Shown here: in pieces, positions 35,419 to 44,946 of the stretch
How positions within the stretch are numbered: the stretch's first letter is position 1
Layout of the letters: each line of letters begins with the position of its first letter
DNA from: Terrimesophilobacter sp963702165
Lineage (GTDB): Bacteria; Actinomycetota; Actinomycetes; Actinomycetales; Microbacteriaceae
Direction of reading: 5' to 3'
Length of the DNA: 64,000 bases
NCBI GenBank assembly: GCA_963702165.1
Contig: OY969722.1
Span: 1,116,001 to 1,180,000, forward strand
Notes under the pieces: generated by a model
Database searches by the model: none
The model's input: the letters and a program-made list of their open reading frames with translations, nothing else
Told to the model about the DNA's origin: nothing
Translations under genes and position numbers: made by a program

Positions 35419-36449
35419 CGAGGAGCATCAGCATGCCCACGCCAGTGGCGAACCCGATGCCGGGCATCGCTCCGGCCACGATGAGGTTGATGATGAGTCC
35501 GGCGATGATTCCCGCGCACGCTCCGATCAGCCCGCACAACCCGGCGTTGATGAGGAGCTGGATCACGATGGTGCTGCGGGTGGCGCCGAGGGCGCGACCG
35601 CGGCCGATGTCGCGGGCAACTCCGGCGACTCGCCCGAACTGGACCGCCGCGATGAGCACTGCGACTGCGAGCAGCAAGCCCGTGATGGTGAGCTGCGCGC
35701 TGCGCCCGAGCTCCGCCGCGACGTCGGCGCTGAGCAGCGCAAGCTCCTTCGAAGTCTCCACTCGCACGGCTCCCGCGTTATCGGCCACTAAGGAATCCCG
35801 GACGGCTCGCTCAACCTCGGCGAGTTGGGAGACGTCGTGAACGCTCACCCACAGGGTTAGCAGTCGAGCGCCGGACTTCGGTGCGGCGGCCACCAGAAGG
35901 TTCGCGTTCAGAGCCTCAAGCGGTGCGGCGGCCGTGAAGTCACCGACCACCACGGCCTCGCCGTTGCGACCGGTGACCGGACCGACCCCGCTTCCGAGAC
36001 CGACCTGCGCCGCCAATCCCGGACCGGCGACCGCCTCACCTGGGCTGAGGAATCGGTCATGGGTGAGTGTCACCGGTGGGGGGAGAGTCCCGAAGACTGG
36101 GCGGGCTGGCACGACCGCACCGCCGGGAATCCCAGTGTTGGTGACATCCGTGGCGGGGCCGACGCCGACGACCCATTCGACGCCGGTCAGCGAGGCCACG
36201 ATGGGGACCGACCGGGCGACAGTCCCGCGTCGCCTTGTGCGTCGGTCACCGTGATCAGGCGCCCTTCCGGCGAGTTGATCCGCTCCAGAGTGCGCTGCTG
36301 GCTGGCAACTGCGAGTCCGTGGTGGCGAAGATCGAGGTGGTTCCCGCGAACAGGATGAGCACTGCGATAACTGTAGGCACGATGGGGCGGCGCAGTCGAT
36401 GGAGTGCGTCGACGGCGAAATAGGCTGCCCGCGGCCGTCCGCTGTTCAT
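35342..36449 (-). CDS. MacB/FtsX-type ABC permease, two frameshifts
   Basis: Three frames join into about 369 residues. ATG 36449 starts MNSGRPRAAYFAVDALHRLR and a first membrane helix (VIAVLILFAGTTSIFATT). One missing base near 36316 leads to VASQQRTLERINSPEGRLI, and another near 36215 leads to the main frame from VASLTGVEWVVGVG. The extracytoplasmic domain is followed by three C-terminal helices and the ending PAIRAARLDPVRIL, the FtsX-like permease layout with four helices. It overlaps the ATPase gene by four bases. Confidence 0.75.
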
Positions 36450-37090
36450 GCCGCCAGCCGGAGGTGATTGGGCATCGCCGCGGCGCGGACCTCATCGTGG
36501 GTTGCGACAATCACGGTGGCGCCCGCCCGGGCGGCATCCGCGAGCGCGTCCCACACGATCCGGGCGGAGTCGGAATCGAGGTTGCCGGTCGGCTCATCGG
36601 CGAACAGTATCTGCGGCGACTTCACCAGCGCCCGGCACAACGCGATGCGCTGAGCTTGCCCACCGGATACTTCGCCCGGTCGATGCGAGGCACGCGCGCC
36701 GACGCCGAACTGGTCCATCAACTCGAGCGCGATCGGTTCTGCCTGTTCGCGGCTCATGCCGGCCAGCCAGGCGGCCTCGAGGACGTTCTCCAAGCCGGTG
36801 CGGGACAGGTCCAGCACCGCGTCCTGGAACACGAACCCGACGTGTCGTGCCCGCAGTCGCGCCCGTTCTGCGTCGCGCAGGTCCTGCAGGTTCTTGTCAT
36901 TCCAACGGATGATGCCGTGGCTTGGGGTGAGCATCAGCGCGAGCAGGTACATCAGAGTCGACTTCCCCGACCCGGATGGCCCCGTGACGCCCGTGAGCGT
37001 CCCTGGTTCGAAGGTGTGTGACAGCGAGCGCATCACCGGGTCGGACTCCGGACGATAGCGGTGCTCCAGCGCCTCGACGGTGATTTGCAC
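36446..37090 (-). CDS. MacB/LolD-type ABC ATPase
   Basis: 214 residues. Walker A GPSGSGKST, signature VSGGQAQRIALCRALV, Walker B ILFADEPTGNLD and switch VATHDEV are complete. It matches the short stand-alone ATPases that pair with FtsX-like permeases. It starts two bases after the adaptor gene ends and overlaps the permease by four bases. Confidence 0.85.
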   Translation of the reverse strand: MQITVEALEHRYRPESDPVMRSLSHTFEPGTLTGVTGPSGSGKSTLMYLLALMLTPSHGIIRWNDKNLQDLRDAERARLRARHVGFVFQDAVLDLSRTGLENVLEAAWLAGMSREQAEPIALELMDQFGVGARASHRPGEVSGGQAQRIALCRALVKSPQILFADEPTGNLDSDSARIVWDALADAARAGATVIVATHDEVRAAAMPNHLRLAA

Positions 37091-37092
37091 CG

Positions 37093-38175
37093 CTACTCCC
37101 TCGCCGATGTCGAGACGACCACGACGCGTTCGCCGGGTTCGACACCGGTCACGATGCTCTTGCCTTCGCTCGAAGCGAGCACCGTGACCTCGCGCACCGT
37201 GCCGTCCTCAAGGGTCACCGAAGTCATGCCTGACGCATCCGTCACCACGGCTGCGGTTGGGACCTGTGCCCCCTGCGTCTCGGGCACCAGGATCAGCACT
37301 CCAGGCAGCACAACGTCAGCGCCCAGCACCACCGCCGCACTACACTCATCGCCGCAGATCGATGCTGCTTCGTCGACACCGCGAAGGATGGCGATCGTGG
37401 TCCCGCTGCCATCGGCCGCGGCGGCCAGGCGGTCGACCTCAGCGTGCCATTCCTGGCCGTCCGCGTCGATCCTCACGCGCAGCCCTTCGCTGGTCCTGGA
37501 CACTGCCTCCGGCAGCACACGGAAACTGAACTGCGGGCCGGCATCCGCGCCGATCAGCAATTCATCACCGGGCATCACCCGAAGTCCTGGCCGCACATCG
37601 GGTGCCGGAGCCAGAGTCGCAGGCAACTCGGGCACAAAGACGATTCGACCCAGTGGAACCATGCCGGTTTGCGGGAGCCCGAGACTGGCGGACCAGCGGT
37701 TCACTGCGGCCGCCGTTGATCCCCCGTAATGTCCATCCGAGGACCCGTCCAGATAGCCGGCGTCGATCAGGAACCGCTGGAGCTGACTGACATCTGAACC
37801 CCGCGCCCCAGCACCCATGTCGCGGAACGCCGGCACCGAGCCTTCGACCGCGACAACCGGCGCAAGATCAACGGTGTATACGACGTCGCCAGGGTCGACC
37901 GAGCTGCCGTCGACCGCGAGCGCGATTGACGTGAGGGTGCCGGCGTAGCCGTTGACACCCACCGGCACCGACGGCCACGCGACATCGATGCCGTACGCCT
38001 GCTCAACCGAAACAACGCCGCGGGTCACCTCGACTGTTGAGGCCTGGGCTGACGGTGAATCGATCCGCGGAGGGTTGGTCGCCTGGGTTGCGGCCCACCA
38101 ACCCAAAAGCACGGCAACCAGCACGCTGGCCGCCCAGGCTGCCCCAACGCCGATCGGTCGCCATCTCGAGTTCAT
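37093..38175 (-). CDS. Efflux adaptor-like protein with peptidoglycan-binding domain
   Basis: 360 residues. One N-terminal membrane helix (AAWAASVLVAVLLGWWAAT) is followed by an extracytoplasmic part. Residues near 120-165 form a PG_binding_1-type domain (GSDVSQLQRFLIDAGYLDG and STAAAVNRWSASLGLPQTG). The C-terminal part resembles HlyD/MacA adaptors (VPTAAVVTDASGMTSVTLED, VREVTVLASSEGKSIVTGVE). It is inferred to link the ABC transporter to the cell wall. ATG 38175 is used; the operon continues into the ATPase. Confidence 0.75.
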   Translation of the reverse strand: MNSRWRPIGVGAAWAASVLVAVLLGWWAATQATNPPRIDSPSAQASTVEVTRGVVSVEQAYGIDVAWPSVPVGVNGYAGTLTSIALAVDGSSVDPGDVVYTVDLAPVVAVEGSVPAFRDMGAGARGSDVSQLQRFLIDAGYLDGSSDGHYGGSTAAAVNRWSASLGLPQTGMVPLGRIVFVPELPATLAPAPDVRPGLRVMPGDELLIGADAGPQFSFRVLPEAVSRTSEGLRVRIDADGQEWHAEVDRLAAAADGSGTTIAILRGVDEAASICGDECSAAVVLGADVVLPGVLILVPETQGAQVPTAAVVTDASGMTSVTLEDGTVREVTVLASSEGKSIVTGVEPGERVVVVSTSARE

Positions 38176-38182
38176 GGTGCCT

Positions 38183-38770
38183 CTAATTCTGGGACCCAAT
38201 GCGCTCGGCCTCGACCGGGTCAGGTTGCGGACACAACCCGTCTGCTTCATGGACCGGCAGGCCGGCATTGTGCACGTCCATCAACGGATTCCACGACTCG
38301 CCGCTGTAGTTCTCCACCCACTCCTGAGCTGAAGGCGGCTCGCTGATCACGTAGCCGTGAGCTCGCAAACAATCAGCCTGGACGAGGAAGAGTTCGTAGA
38401 GTCCCCGCAGAAAGGCATCCGTCAGCGGAGGTGATTCAGGTGGCGATCCGAGTTCCTCGACGCAGTCTGCGTCCAGTCCTTGCGTCAACGGGCGACCTGG
38501 TGCATAAGCATTGTTAATGGAACCGTCGACTGGGTTGAACTCCGCATCCGCGCCGTACTTGCGCGCGCATTCCACATATAGCGAGGCCCAGTCGGCCCAC
38601 ATGCTGTCGAACTCCACGTAGTTCGACGCGGTCGGCGCCGCCTCGGACTCGTCATCAGCGACCTCCAACCCACATGATGCAAGGGAGAACAGCAACGCAG
38701 ACGCCATCAGCAGCGAGCTAACCTTTGCAAGGCTCGTCCGGTTCTGGAACAGGCTGGCGCTTGACTTCAT
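38183..38770 (-). CDS. Lipoprotein, first gene of the MacB-like operon
   Basis: 195 residues from ATG 38770, with GGGAG just upstream. The signal peptide ends in lipobox SLASC. The mature part has several Cys (YVECARKYG, ADCVEELG, VQADCLRAHGY, DGLCPQ) and many Trp and Tyr. The stretch DAFLRGLYELFLVQADCLRA resembles one in the lipoprotein at 21531-22210, suggesting a small family. It ends seven bases before the adaptor gene, so the four genes form one operon. Function is unknown, perhaps ligand or stress sensing for the exporter. Confidence 0.65.
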   Translation of the reverse strand: MKSSASLFQNRTSLAKVSSLLMASALLFSLASCGLEVADDESEAAPTASNYVEFDSMWADWASLYVECARKYGADAEFNPVDGSINNAYAPGRPLTQGLDADCVEELGSPPESPPLTDAFLRGLYELFLVQADCLRAHGYVISEPPSAQEWVENYSGESWNPLMDVHNAGLPVHEADGLCPQPDPVEAERIGSQN

Positions 38771-38930
38771 CGCTCCCCCACTCCACATCGAGCCTCGTCC
38801 CGGGCGTTGCGACATCCTCTCACACAGCTGAGCGCCGCTCTAGTCTTTATGGCCCGGGGTGCCTGCCACGCCAGGAGTTCCATCACTCGGTAGGGATGGC
38901 GAGCCCAAGCGCGGGGACAGACCGCCTGTT

Positions 38931-39008
38931 GAAAACGACGAAATCCCTCCCGAACGTCTTCGGAAGGGATTCTGCAGCGAGTTTTTGGGACAGTTTTTAG
39001 AACGGCCC
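38931..39008 (-). terminator. tRNA-Pro terminator module, copy C
   Basis: Hairpin 38942-38971 (AATCCCTCCCGAA / TTCGGAAGGGATT, one mismatch, loop CGTC), followed on the minus strand by TCGTCGTTTTC. It lies just downstream of tRNA-Pro and is the obvious rho-independent terminator for it. Copies lie at 35095-35172 and, more diverged, at about 31169-31240. Confidence 0.75.
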
Positions 39009-39014
39009 GTTTTG

Positions 39015-39088
<74 letters not shown>

Positions 39089-39201
39089 TGGCTTGCCGCC
39101 GGAACTTGCGATCCAGCAACCGGAATAGCTTATCGCGTTGCGAAGGGGATGGTTGGCCACCGCCAAGGGTCGACCGATCGACCACCGACGCGGTCAAGGG
39201 G

Positions 39202-39290
39202 TTAACCCGTCTCAAGGAGATTCGGATGTCGAGGCTCCGAGCGCCTGACGCCCGGCATCCGGAACCCGGAAAGTCCTTGAGATGGGTTAA
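39202..39290. repeat. Long intergenic palindrome downstream of der
   Basis: TTAACCCGTCTCAAGGA (39202-39218) pairs with TCCTTGAGATGGGTTAA (39274-39290) with one mismatch. Inside, TTCGGATG and CGGCATCCGGAA can also pair in part, making a long hairpin. It lies between der (ends 39308) and tRNA-Pro. Confidence 0.75.
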
Positions 39291-39307
39291 GCCCGCGCCG
39301 CAAGCAG

Positions 39308-40821
39308 CTAGCGCTGGCGCTTCTCTCGCACGCGCATGTTCACGATCACCGGGCTGCCCTCGAAGCCGTACAGCTCGCGCAGCCGGCGCTGGATGAACCT
39401 GCGGTACTGCGGGTCCAGGAATCCGGTCGTGAACAGCACGAATGTCGGCGGACGCGTCGACGCCTGCGTCCCGAACAGGATCCGCGGCTGCTTCCCACCG
39501 CGCACCGGGTGCGGGTGCTCCGCCGTGATCTCCGCCAGCAGCGCGTTGAACTTCCCGGTCGGGATGCGGGTGTCCCACGACTGCAGCGCCAGCTCGAGCG
39601 CCGGCACCAGCTTCTCCAGGTGCCGTCCGGTCTTCGCCGAGATGTTCACCCGCGGCGCCCACGACACGTGCGCCAGATCCTTCTCGATCTCCCGCTCCAG
39701 GTAGCGGCGGCGGTCATCATCCAGCAGGTCCCACTTGTTGAACGCGAGCACCAGCGCGCGGCCAGACTCGAGCACCAGCTCGACGATCCGCACATCCTGC
39801 TCGCTGATCGGCTCGGACACATCGAGCACGACGACCGCGACCTCGGCCTTCTCCAGCGCCGCGCTGGTGCGCAGCGACGCGTAGAAGTCGGCGCCCTGCG
39901 CCAGGTTCATCCGGCGACGGATGCCTGCGGTGTCCACGAACCGCCAGACCTTGCCAGCCAGTTCGACCTGCTCATCCACCGGGTCGCGGGTGGTGCCGGC
40001 CAGGTCGTCCACGACGACCCGCTCCTCACCAGCGGTCTTGTTCAGCAGCGACGACTTGCCGACGTTCGGCCGGCCGAGGATTGCAACACGACGCGGGCCG
40101 CTGACCTCATCCTTCGCCACCGCGGAAACCTCCGGCAGCACCGTCAGCACCTTGTCGAGCAGGTCGGCCACTCCCCTGCCGTGCAGCGCCGACACCGGCC
40201 ACGGCTCGCCGAGGCCGAGGCTCCATAGGGTCGGCCGCCTCCGGCTCCTGCCGGGCGTCGTCGACCTTGTTGGCGACCAGGATGACCGGCTTCTTCGACG
40301 AGCGCAGCATCCGCACGACGTGCTCGTCGGTCGCCGTCGGGCCGACATTCGAGTCGACCACGAACAGCACAGCGTCGGCGAGGTCGACCGCGATCTCCGC
40401 CTGGGCGGCGACGGATGCGTGGATGCCCTTCGCATCCGGCTCCCATCCGCCCGTGTCGACGATGGTGAAGCGGCGGTCGTTCCACTCCGCCTTGTAGCTG
40501 ACCCGGTCGCGGGTGACGCCGGGGGTGTCCTGCGACGACCGCCTCGCGGCGTCCGAGGATGCGGTTCACCAGCGCCGACTTGCCGACGTTCGGGCGGCCG
40601 ACGATGGCCAGCACCGGAAGCGCGGGCAGGTAGGTGATCTGGTCGACGTCGTCGGTCGCGGCGTCGAGGAGGGCGCGGTCCTCCTCGTCGAGTTCGTACT
40701 CTTCGAGGCCGCCGCGGAGCGCGTTGGCGCGCTGGGCCGCGGATTCCTCGTCGAGGGTTGCGAGTCGGTCGGCGACCTCAGGGCGCAGCTCAGGGAAATC
40801 GTCCTGGTCGTCGATAGGCAT
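39308..40821 (-). CDS. der: Ribosome biogenesis GTPase Der, two frameshifts (40229, 40533)
   Basis: Der has two GTPase domains in tandem and both are visible: GRPNVGKSALVNRILG and GRPNVGKSSLLNKTAG, with NKVDDA and NKWDLL as specificity motifs. A KH-like C-terminal domain ends VNMRVREKRQR. An acidic N-terminal extension of about 70 residues is typical of actinobacterial Der. Two extra bases, one near 40533 and one near 40229, split it into three frames; removing both gives 503 residues from ATG 40821. Der is needed for 50S assembly and normally essential, so these are almost certainly errors. It is downstream of cmk. Confidence 0.9.
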
Positions 40822-40871
40822 GAGGTTAATCCTAGGTGGACGCGGCTGGGCGCTCGTTCGGGGCGACTGCT

Positions 40872-40978
40872 CCCCCGTTGTGCAGGACATTTGGCCACTT
40901 TCGGGCCCGGATCCCAATGAACATCATCGGAAAGGCCCAAATGTCCTGCAGAACAAGGAATGTCCTGCACAACAGGGG
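40872..40978. repeat. Intergenic palindrome with a doubled right arm
   Basis: GTTGTGCAGGACATTTGG (40878-40895) pairs with two successive partners: one around 40935-40953 containing CCCAAATGTCCTGCAGAAC and one around 40957-40973 containing GGAATGTCCTGCACAAC. So the core TGTCCTGCA occurs three times in 100 bases, once inverted. It lies between cmk and der. Confidence 0.7.
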
Positions 40979-40986
40979 TGGGGTGC

Positions 40987-41658
40987 CTAGGCTTGGGCGG
41001 CGCGGATCAGGGCGATCAGGGCGTCGACGGTTTCATCGAAGGTCAGGTCGGTCGAGTCGAGCGTGTGCACGCCGTCGGCGGCGGTCATGAAGTCGACCAC
41101 CTTGCGGTCCTGCGCGTCCCGGGCGCTCAGCTGGGCACCAACCGACTCCAGGGTCGGGCCATCCAGCTCCGCCGCACGCCGCGCCATCCGCGCCTCCTCC
41201 GACGCGGTCAGCAGCACCCGCACATCGGCATCCGGCGCCACCACCGTCGTGATGTCGCGGCCCTCGGTAATGATGCCCGGCCGGCTCTCGTTCGCGATCG
41301 TGTCGCGGAAGATCGCCGTGACATGCTCGCGCACCTCCGGCACGCGCGCGACGCTGCTGACGATCGCCGACACCTGCGGCTCCCGGATGGCGCCGGTCAC
41401 GTCCGACTCGCCGACGCGCACGAAATAGTGCTCAGGGTTGATGCCGATCGCATACTCGAACCGGTCGAGCGCGCCGATCACCGCCGCGGAGTCCTCCGGG
41501 TCGATGCCCTCACGCTGCACCAGCCAGGCCAGCGCCCGGTAGGCGGCGCCGGTGTCCTGGTAGTCGAACCCGAGCTTGCGGGCCGCCGTACGGGAGACGC
41601 TCGACTTGCCGCTGCCTGCCGGGCCGTCGACGGCGACCACGATGTGCTTCATTTCCAT
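40987..41658 (-). CDS. cmk: Cytidylate kinase
   Basis: 223 residues. P-loop GPAGSGKSS near 12-20, GFDYQDTGAAYRALA, and EGRDITTVVAPDADV are the conserved CMP-kinase features. It phosphorylates CMP/dCMP. Start options are ATG 41658, 41652 (overlapping the tyrA stop) and 41676; 41658 is chosen for GGAGG eleven bases upstream, without certainty. It is the fifth gene of the parA-to-der row. Confidence 0.9.
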   Translation of the reverse strand: MEMKHIVVAVDGPAGSGKSSVSRTAARKLGFDYQDTGAAYRALAWLVQREGIDPEDSAAVIGALDRFEYAIGINPEHYFVRVGESDVTGAIREPQVSAIVSSVARVPEVREHVTAIFRDTIANESRPGIITEGRDITTVVAPDADVRVLLTASEEARMARRAAELDGPTLESVGAQLSARDAQDRKVVDFMTAADGVHTLDSTDLTFDETVDALIALIRAAQA

Positions 41659-42740
41659 GCTTCCGCGATCCTCCATCCGCGCTGCTCCAGCTCCTCGAGC
41701 AGCCGCTGCTCGGCCTCCGGCACCACCGACACCTCGGCGAGGCCGATCTGCGCGCCCGGCGAGTGCTCGAGCCGCAGGTCCTCCATGTTCACGCCCGCGT
41801 CGCCGATGTCGGTCAGCAGCCGCGCCAGCTCGCCCGGCTTGTCGTCGACCATGATGACCAGCTGGCTGAAGCGTGCATCCTGCCCGTGCTTGCCCGGCAG
41901 CCTCGCCACACCGGTGTTGCCGGCGGCGATCGCCTCGGCGATGCGGCGGCGGGATCCGGATGCGTCGGGCTCGTCGAGCGCGTCGATCACCGTGTCGAGA
42001 TCGTCACGCAGCGCCTTCAGGATGCCTGCCACCGGCGCCGCGTTCGCCCCCAGGATCTGCACCCACAGGCTCGGCTCGCTCGCGGCGATCCGGGTGACGT
42101 CACGCACTCCCCCGCCGGCGAGGCCGAGCGCGGCGTGCGAGCCGTCAGTGAGCCGTGCCGCCACCAGCGACGACACCACCTGCGGCACGTGCGAAACCAG
42201 CGCGACACTGCGGTCGTGGTCCTCGACACCCATTTCGATGGGCACAGCGCCGAGGTCGAGGATCATGTCCTCGATCGCCGCCGCGCGCCGGTAGCTGATC
42301 GCCTCGTGCCCGGCGAGCACCCAGGGTCGGCCGATGAACAGGTCGGCGCGCGCGGCGATCGGCCCGCCGCGCTCCCGCCCGGCCATCGGATGCGTGCCGA
42401 GGTAGCGGCCCAGGTCGGCGCCCGCGTCACGCAGTTGCTGCAGCGGACCCAGCTTGACGCTCGCGACATCCGTCACCAGCGCATCCGGGAACGCCGCCAA
42501 CTCGCGCGCGACAACCTGCGCTGTGACATCCGGCGGCACCGCGACGACGATCAGCCCCGGGTTGTCCCCCTCGGCCGGCGCGCGCCCGGCGCCGTAGTCG
42601 ATCGCCAGTTGCTTGGACGACGGCGACACGTCGTCGAGGATCACATCGACGCCCTTGGCGCTCAGCCCGAGCCCGATGCTGGTGCCGAGTAGCCCGCTGC
42701 CGACGATGCGCACCTGCTCCGCCAGACGGCGATCGGTCAC
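41649..42740 (-). CDS. tyrA: Prephenate dehydrogenase with ACT domain
   Basis: 363 residues. The NAD-binding motif GSGLLGTSIG is at the N-terminus, GTHPMAGRERGG is the conserved catalytic His region, and a C-terminal ACT domain (LVIMVDDKPGELARLLTDIG) allows feedback control by tyrosine. It makes 4-hydroxyphenylpyruvate for tyrosine. GTG 42740 overlaps the rluB stop by four bases, and its own stop overlaps the start region of cmk. Confidence 0.9.
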   Translation of the reverse strand: MTDRRLAEQVRIVGSGLLGTSIGLGLSAKGVDVILDDVSPSSKQLAIDYGAGRAPAEGDNPGLIVVAVPPDVTAQVVARELAAFPDALVTDVASVKLGPLQQLRDAGADLGRYLGTHPMAGRERGGPIAARADLFIGRPWVLAGHEAISYRRAAAIEDMILDLGAVPIEMGVEDHDRSVALVSHVPQVVSSLVAARLTDGSHAALGLAGGGVRDVTRIAASEPSLWVQILGANAAPVAGILKALRDDLDTVIDALDEPDASGSRRRIAEAIAAGNTGVARLPGKHGQDARFSQLVIMVDDKPGELARLLTDIGDAGVNMEDLRLEHSPGAQIGLAEVSVVPEAEQRLLEELEQRGWRIAEAWK

Positions 42741-43506
42741 TTCTGTCCCTTGTCCTGCTTCTCTGCTCTGGCGAGGGTGAGCAGTTGGCCGAGTTCAACT
42801 TTAGTCAGGTCGCGCACCCTGCCCGGTGGCAGGCTGCCCAGGTGCAGCGGGCCGAACTGGCGGCGCACCAGCTCGAGCACCGGATGCCCGACCGCGTCCA
42901 GCATCCGGCGCACGATCCGGTTGCGGCCGGAGTGCAGGGTCAGCTCGACGATGCTGGTGTTCCCTGAGGTCCCGGTGAGCTTGGCGGAGTCTGCGGCGAT
43001 CGGGCCGTCCTCCAGTTCGATGCCGGACCGAAGCTTGGCGATCGTCGCCGGTGTCACCCGGCCGTCGACCTTCGCGACGTAGGTCTTGGTCACCCCGAAC
43101 GACGGATGCGCGAGCACGTGGGCGAGTTCGCCGTCGTTGGTGAGGATCAGCAGACCGCTGGTCTGGGCATCCAGCCGGCCGACGTTGAACAGCCGCTCCT
43201 CGTAGTCGTCGACGAACTGGCGCAGGTCGGGCCGACCGCGCTCGTCAAGCAGCGAGGACACGACGCCGACCGGCTTGTTCAGCATCAGGTAGCGGCGGGT
43301 GGTGTCGGTCTGCACCGCCGTGTCATCGACCTCGATGCGGTCGGTGGGCAGCACCCGGCGGCCGAGTTCGGTGACGACCTCGCCGTTTACCTTGACCCGC
43401 CCGGCGGTGATCAGGTTCTCCGAGACGCGGCGGCTGGCCACCCCGGACAGCGGCCATCACCTTCTGCAGCCGCTCCCCTCTCGGATGAGACGTCAGCGGA
43501 GGTCAT
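42737..43506 (-). CDS. Pseudouridine synthase RluB-like, two frameshifts
   Basis: An S4 domain (SRRVSENLITAGRVKVNGEV) precedes the RsuA/RluB catalytic domain with GRLDAQTSGLLILTNDG (catalytic Asp) and LHSGRNRIVRRML. Full length needs two corrections: one extra base near 43445 and another near 43478. After them the protein starts at ATG 43506 (MTSADVSSE, then RLQKVMAA), overlapping the end of scpB, and the length of 770 bases minus two is a multiple of three. It modifies 23S rRNA; the exact uridine is inferred from homologues. Confidence 0.85.
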
Positions 43507-44131
43507 CGAACCCCTCGGAGCCGTCGTCGAGCAGCGGGGAGATGTGCGGCAGCTCGTCGAGCGAGTTGATGCCGAGCTGCTGCATCAGCAGGTCGGTGGT
43601 CTCGTAGTGGATGGCGCCGGTCTCCGGGTCGGTGAACGCCTCGGTGATCAGCCCGCGGCCGAGCAGCGTGCGCACCACAGAGTCGACGTTGACCGCGCGG
43701 ATGGAGGCGACCTGGCCGCGACTGATCGGCTGCTTGTAGGCGATCACGGCGAGGGTCTCCAGCGCAGCCTGCGACAGGCGGCTCGGGTTCTGGGTGGAGA
43801 CGAAATCGCGCACCACTGTGTCGTGCTCCGGGCGCACGTAGATGCGCCAGCCGCCACCGACCTCGCGCAGTTCGAAGCCGCGCCGGATGCCGCCGTCCTC
43901 GCCGTCGTAGTCCGCCACCAGCTGCTCGATCGTCTGGCGCACCGCAGCGACCGGGGCGCCGAGCCCGGTGGCGAGGCCGACGATGCTCTGCGGCTCGTCG
44001 GCGACCATGAGGATGGCCTCGAGGGCGCGGGCGAGGTCGGCGGGGGCGGTCGGGGTCTCGACGGGCTCGACCACCGCATCCGGGGTCTCGACGGTGTCTG
44101 CCACCGCGGGTGCCTCGGTCTCAGCTGTCAT
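43493..44131 (-). CDS. scpB: Chromosome segregation and condensation protein ScpB
   Basis: 212 residues. The winged-helix repeats include ALEAILMVADEPQSI, LSQAALETLAVIAYKQPISR and VVRTLLGRGLITEAF, the ScpB pattern. It binds ScpA and SMC. A Glu/Val/Thr-rich N-terminal tail precedes the domain. ATG 44131 lies inside the end of scpA, an 11-base overlap. Confidence 0.9.
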   Translation of the reverse strand: MTAETEAPAVADTVETPDAVVEPVETPTAPADLARALEAILMVADEPQSIVGLATGLGAPVAAVRQTIEQLVADYDGEDGGIRRGFELREVGGGWRIYVRPEHDTVVRDFVSTQNPSRLSQAALETLAVIAYKQPISRGQVASIRAVNVDSVVRTLLGRGLITEAFTDPETGAIHYETTDLLMQQLGINSLDELPHISPLLDDGSEGFDDLR

Positions 44132-44946
44132 AGTCGGCTCCCAGGTTGGCAAGGCTCTCCTCCGACCAGTGGTCCGCGGTCCAGCGGATGGTCAACTCAC
44201 CGAGCGGCTCGAGCTGCTCGAACGACACGTTCGCGCCACGGTACAGCTCCAGGATGGCAATGAACCGGGCCACGATCACGCCCACGCTGTGCGACGCCGG
44301 CGATCAGCTGCCGGAACGACAGCGGCTCTCCCCCGCGCAGCATCGCAACCACATGCGCTGCCTGCTCCCGGATGCTCACCAGCGGCGCATGCAGGTGGTC
44401 AAGGCCGACGGTGGGCAGCTCCTTCGGCGCGAACGCCAACGCGGCGAGCGCGGCGAAGTCCTCGACGCTGAGGGTCCAGACCAGCTCGGGTTCCTGCTTG
44501 CGGAACTTCTCCTCCAGCCGCACCTGACGCCAGTGCCGGGTCGACTCGGTGTCGAGCTTGTCGGCGAACCAGGCCGAGGCCTCCTTGAACGCGCGGTACT
44601 GCAGCAGCCGCGCGAACAGCAGGTCGCGGGCCTCGAGCAGCGCGACATCCTCGGCATCCACCAGCTCACCCTGCGGCAGCAGCCCGGCGACCTTCAGGTC
44701 GAGCAGTGTGGCCGCGACGACCAGGAACTCGCTAGCCTGATCCAGCTCCTCTTCGGTGTCGAGTCCCCGCAGGTAGGAGATGAACTCGTCGGTGACCCTG
44801 CTCAGCGACACCTCGGTGATGTCGAGCTCGTGCTTGGCGATCAGGCTCAGGAGCAGATCGAACGGCCCGCTGAAATTGCTGAGGCTGACCGAAAACCCGG
44901 GTGTCTGCGTCTCGTCCAGCGTCGTCGCGCTAGGCGGCTGCGCCAC
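44121..44946 (-). CDS. scpA: Segregation and condensation protein ScpA, frameshifted near 44291
   Basis: The N-terminal frame from GTG 44946 has NFSGPFDLLLSLIAKHELDI and DEFISYLRGLD, the ScpA signature. It loses phase at about 44291 after FRQLIAG. The C-terminal frame gives VGVIVARFIAILELYRGANV and FEQLEPLGELTIRW, ending at 44121. Removing one extra base joins them (274 residues). It links SMC arms as kleisin. The start overlaps the parA end by 17 bases. Confidence 0.85.

Noticed and set aside
40501..40540. Programmed frameshifting in der and the other broken genes
   Set aside because: No slippery heptamer with a downstream pseudoknot is seen, the breaks are scattered over many genes, and they occur in both directions.
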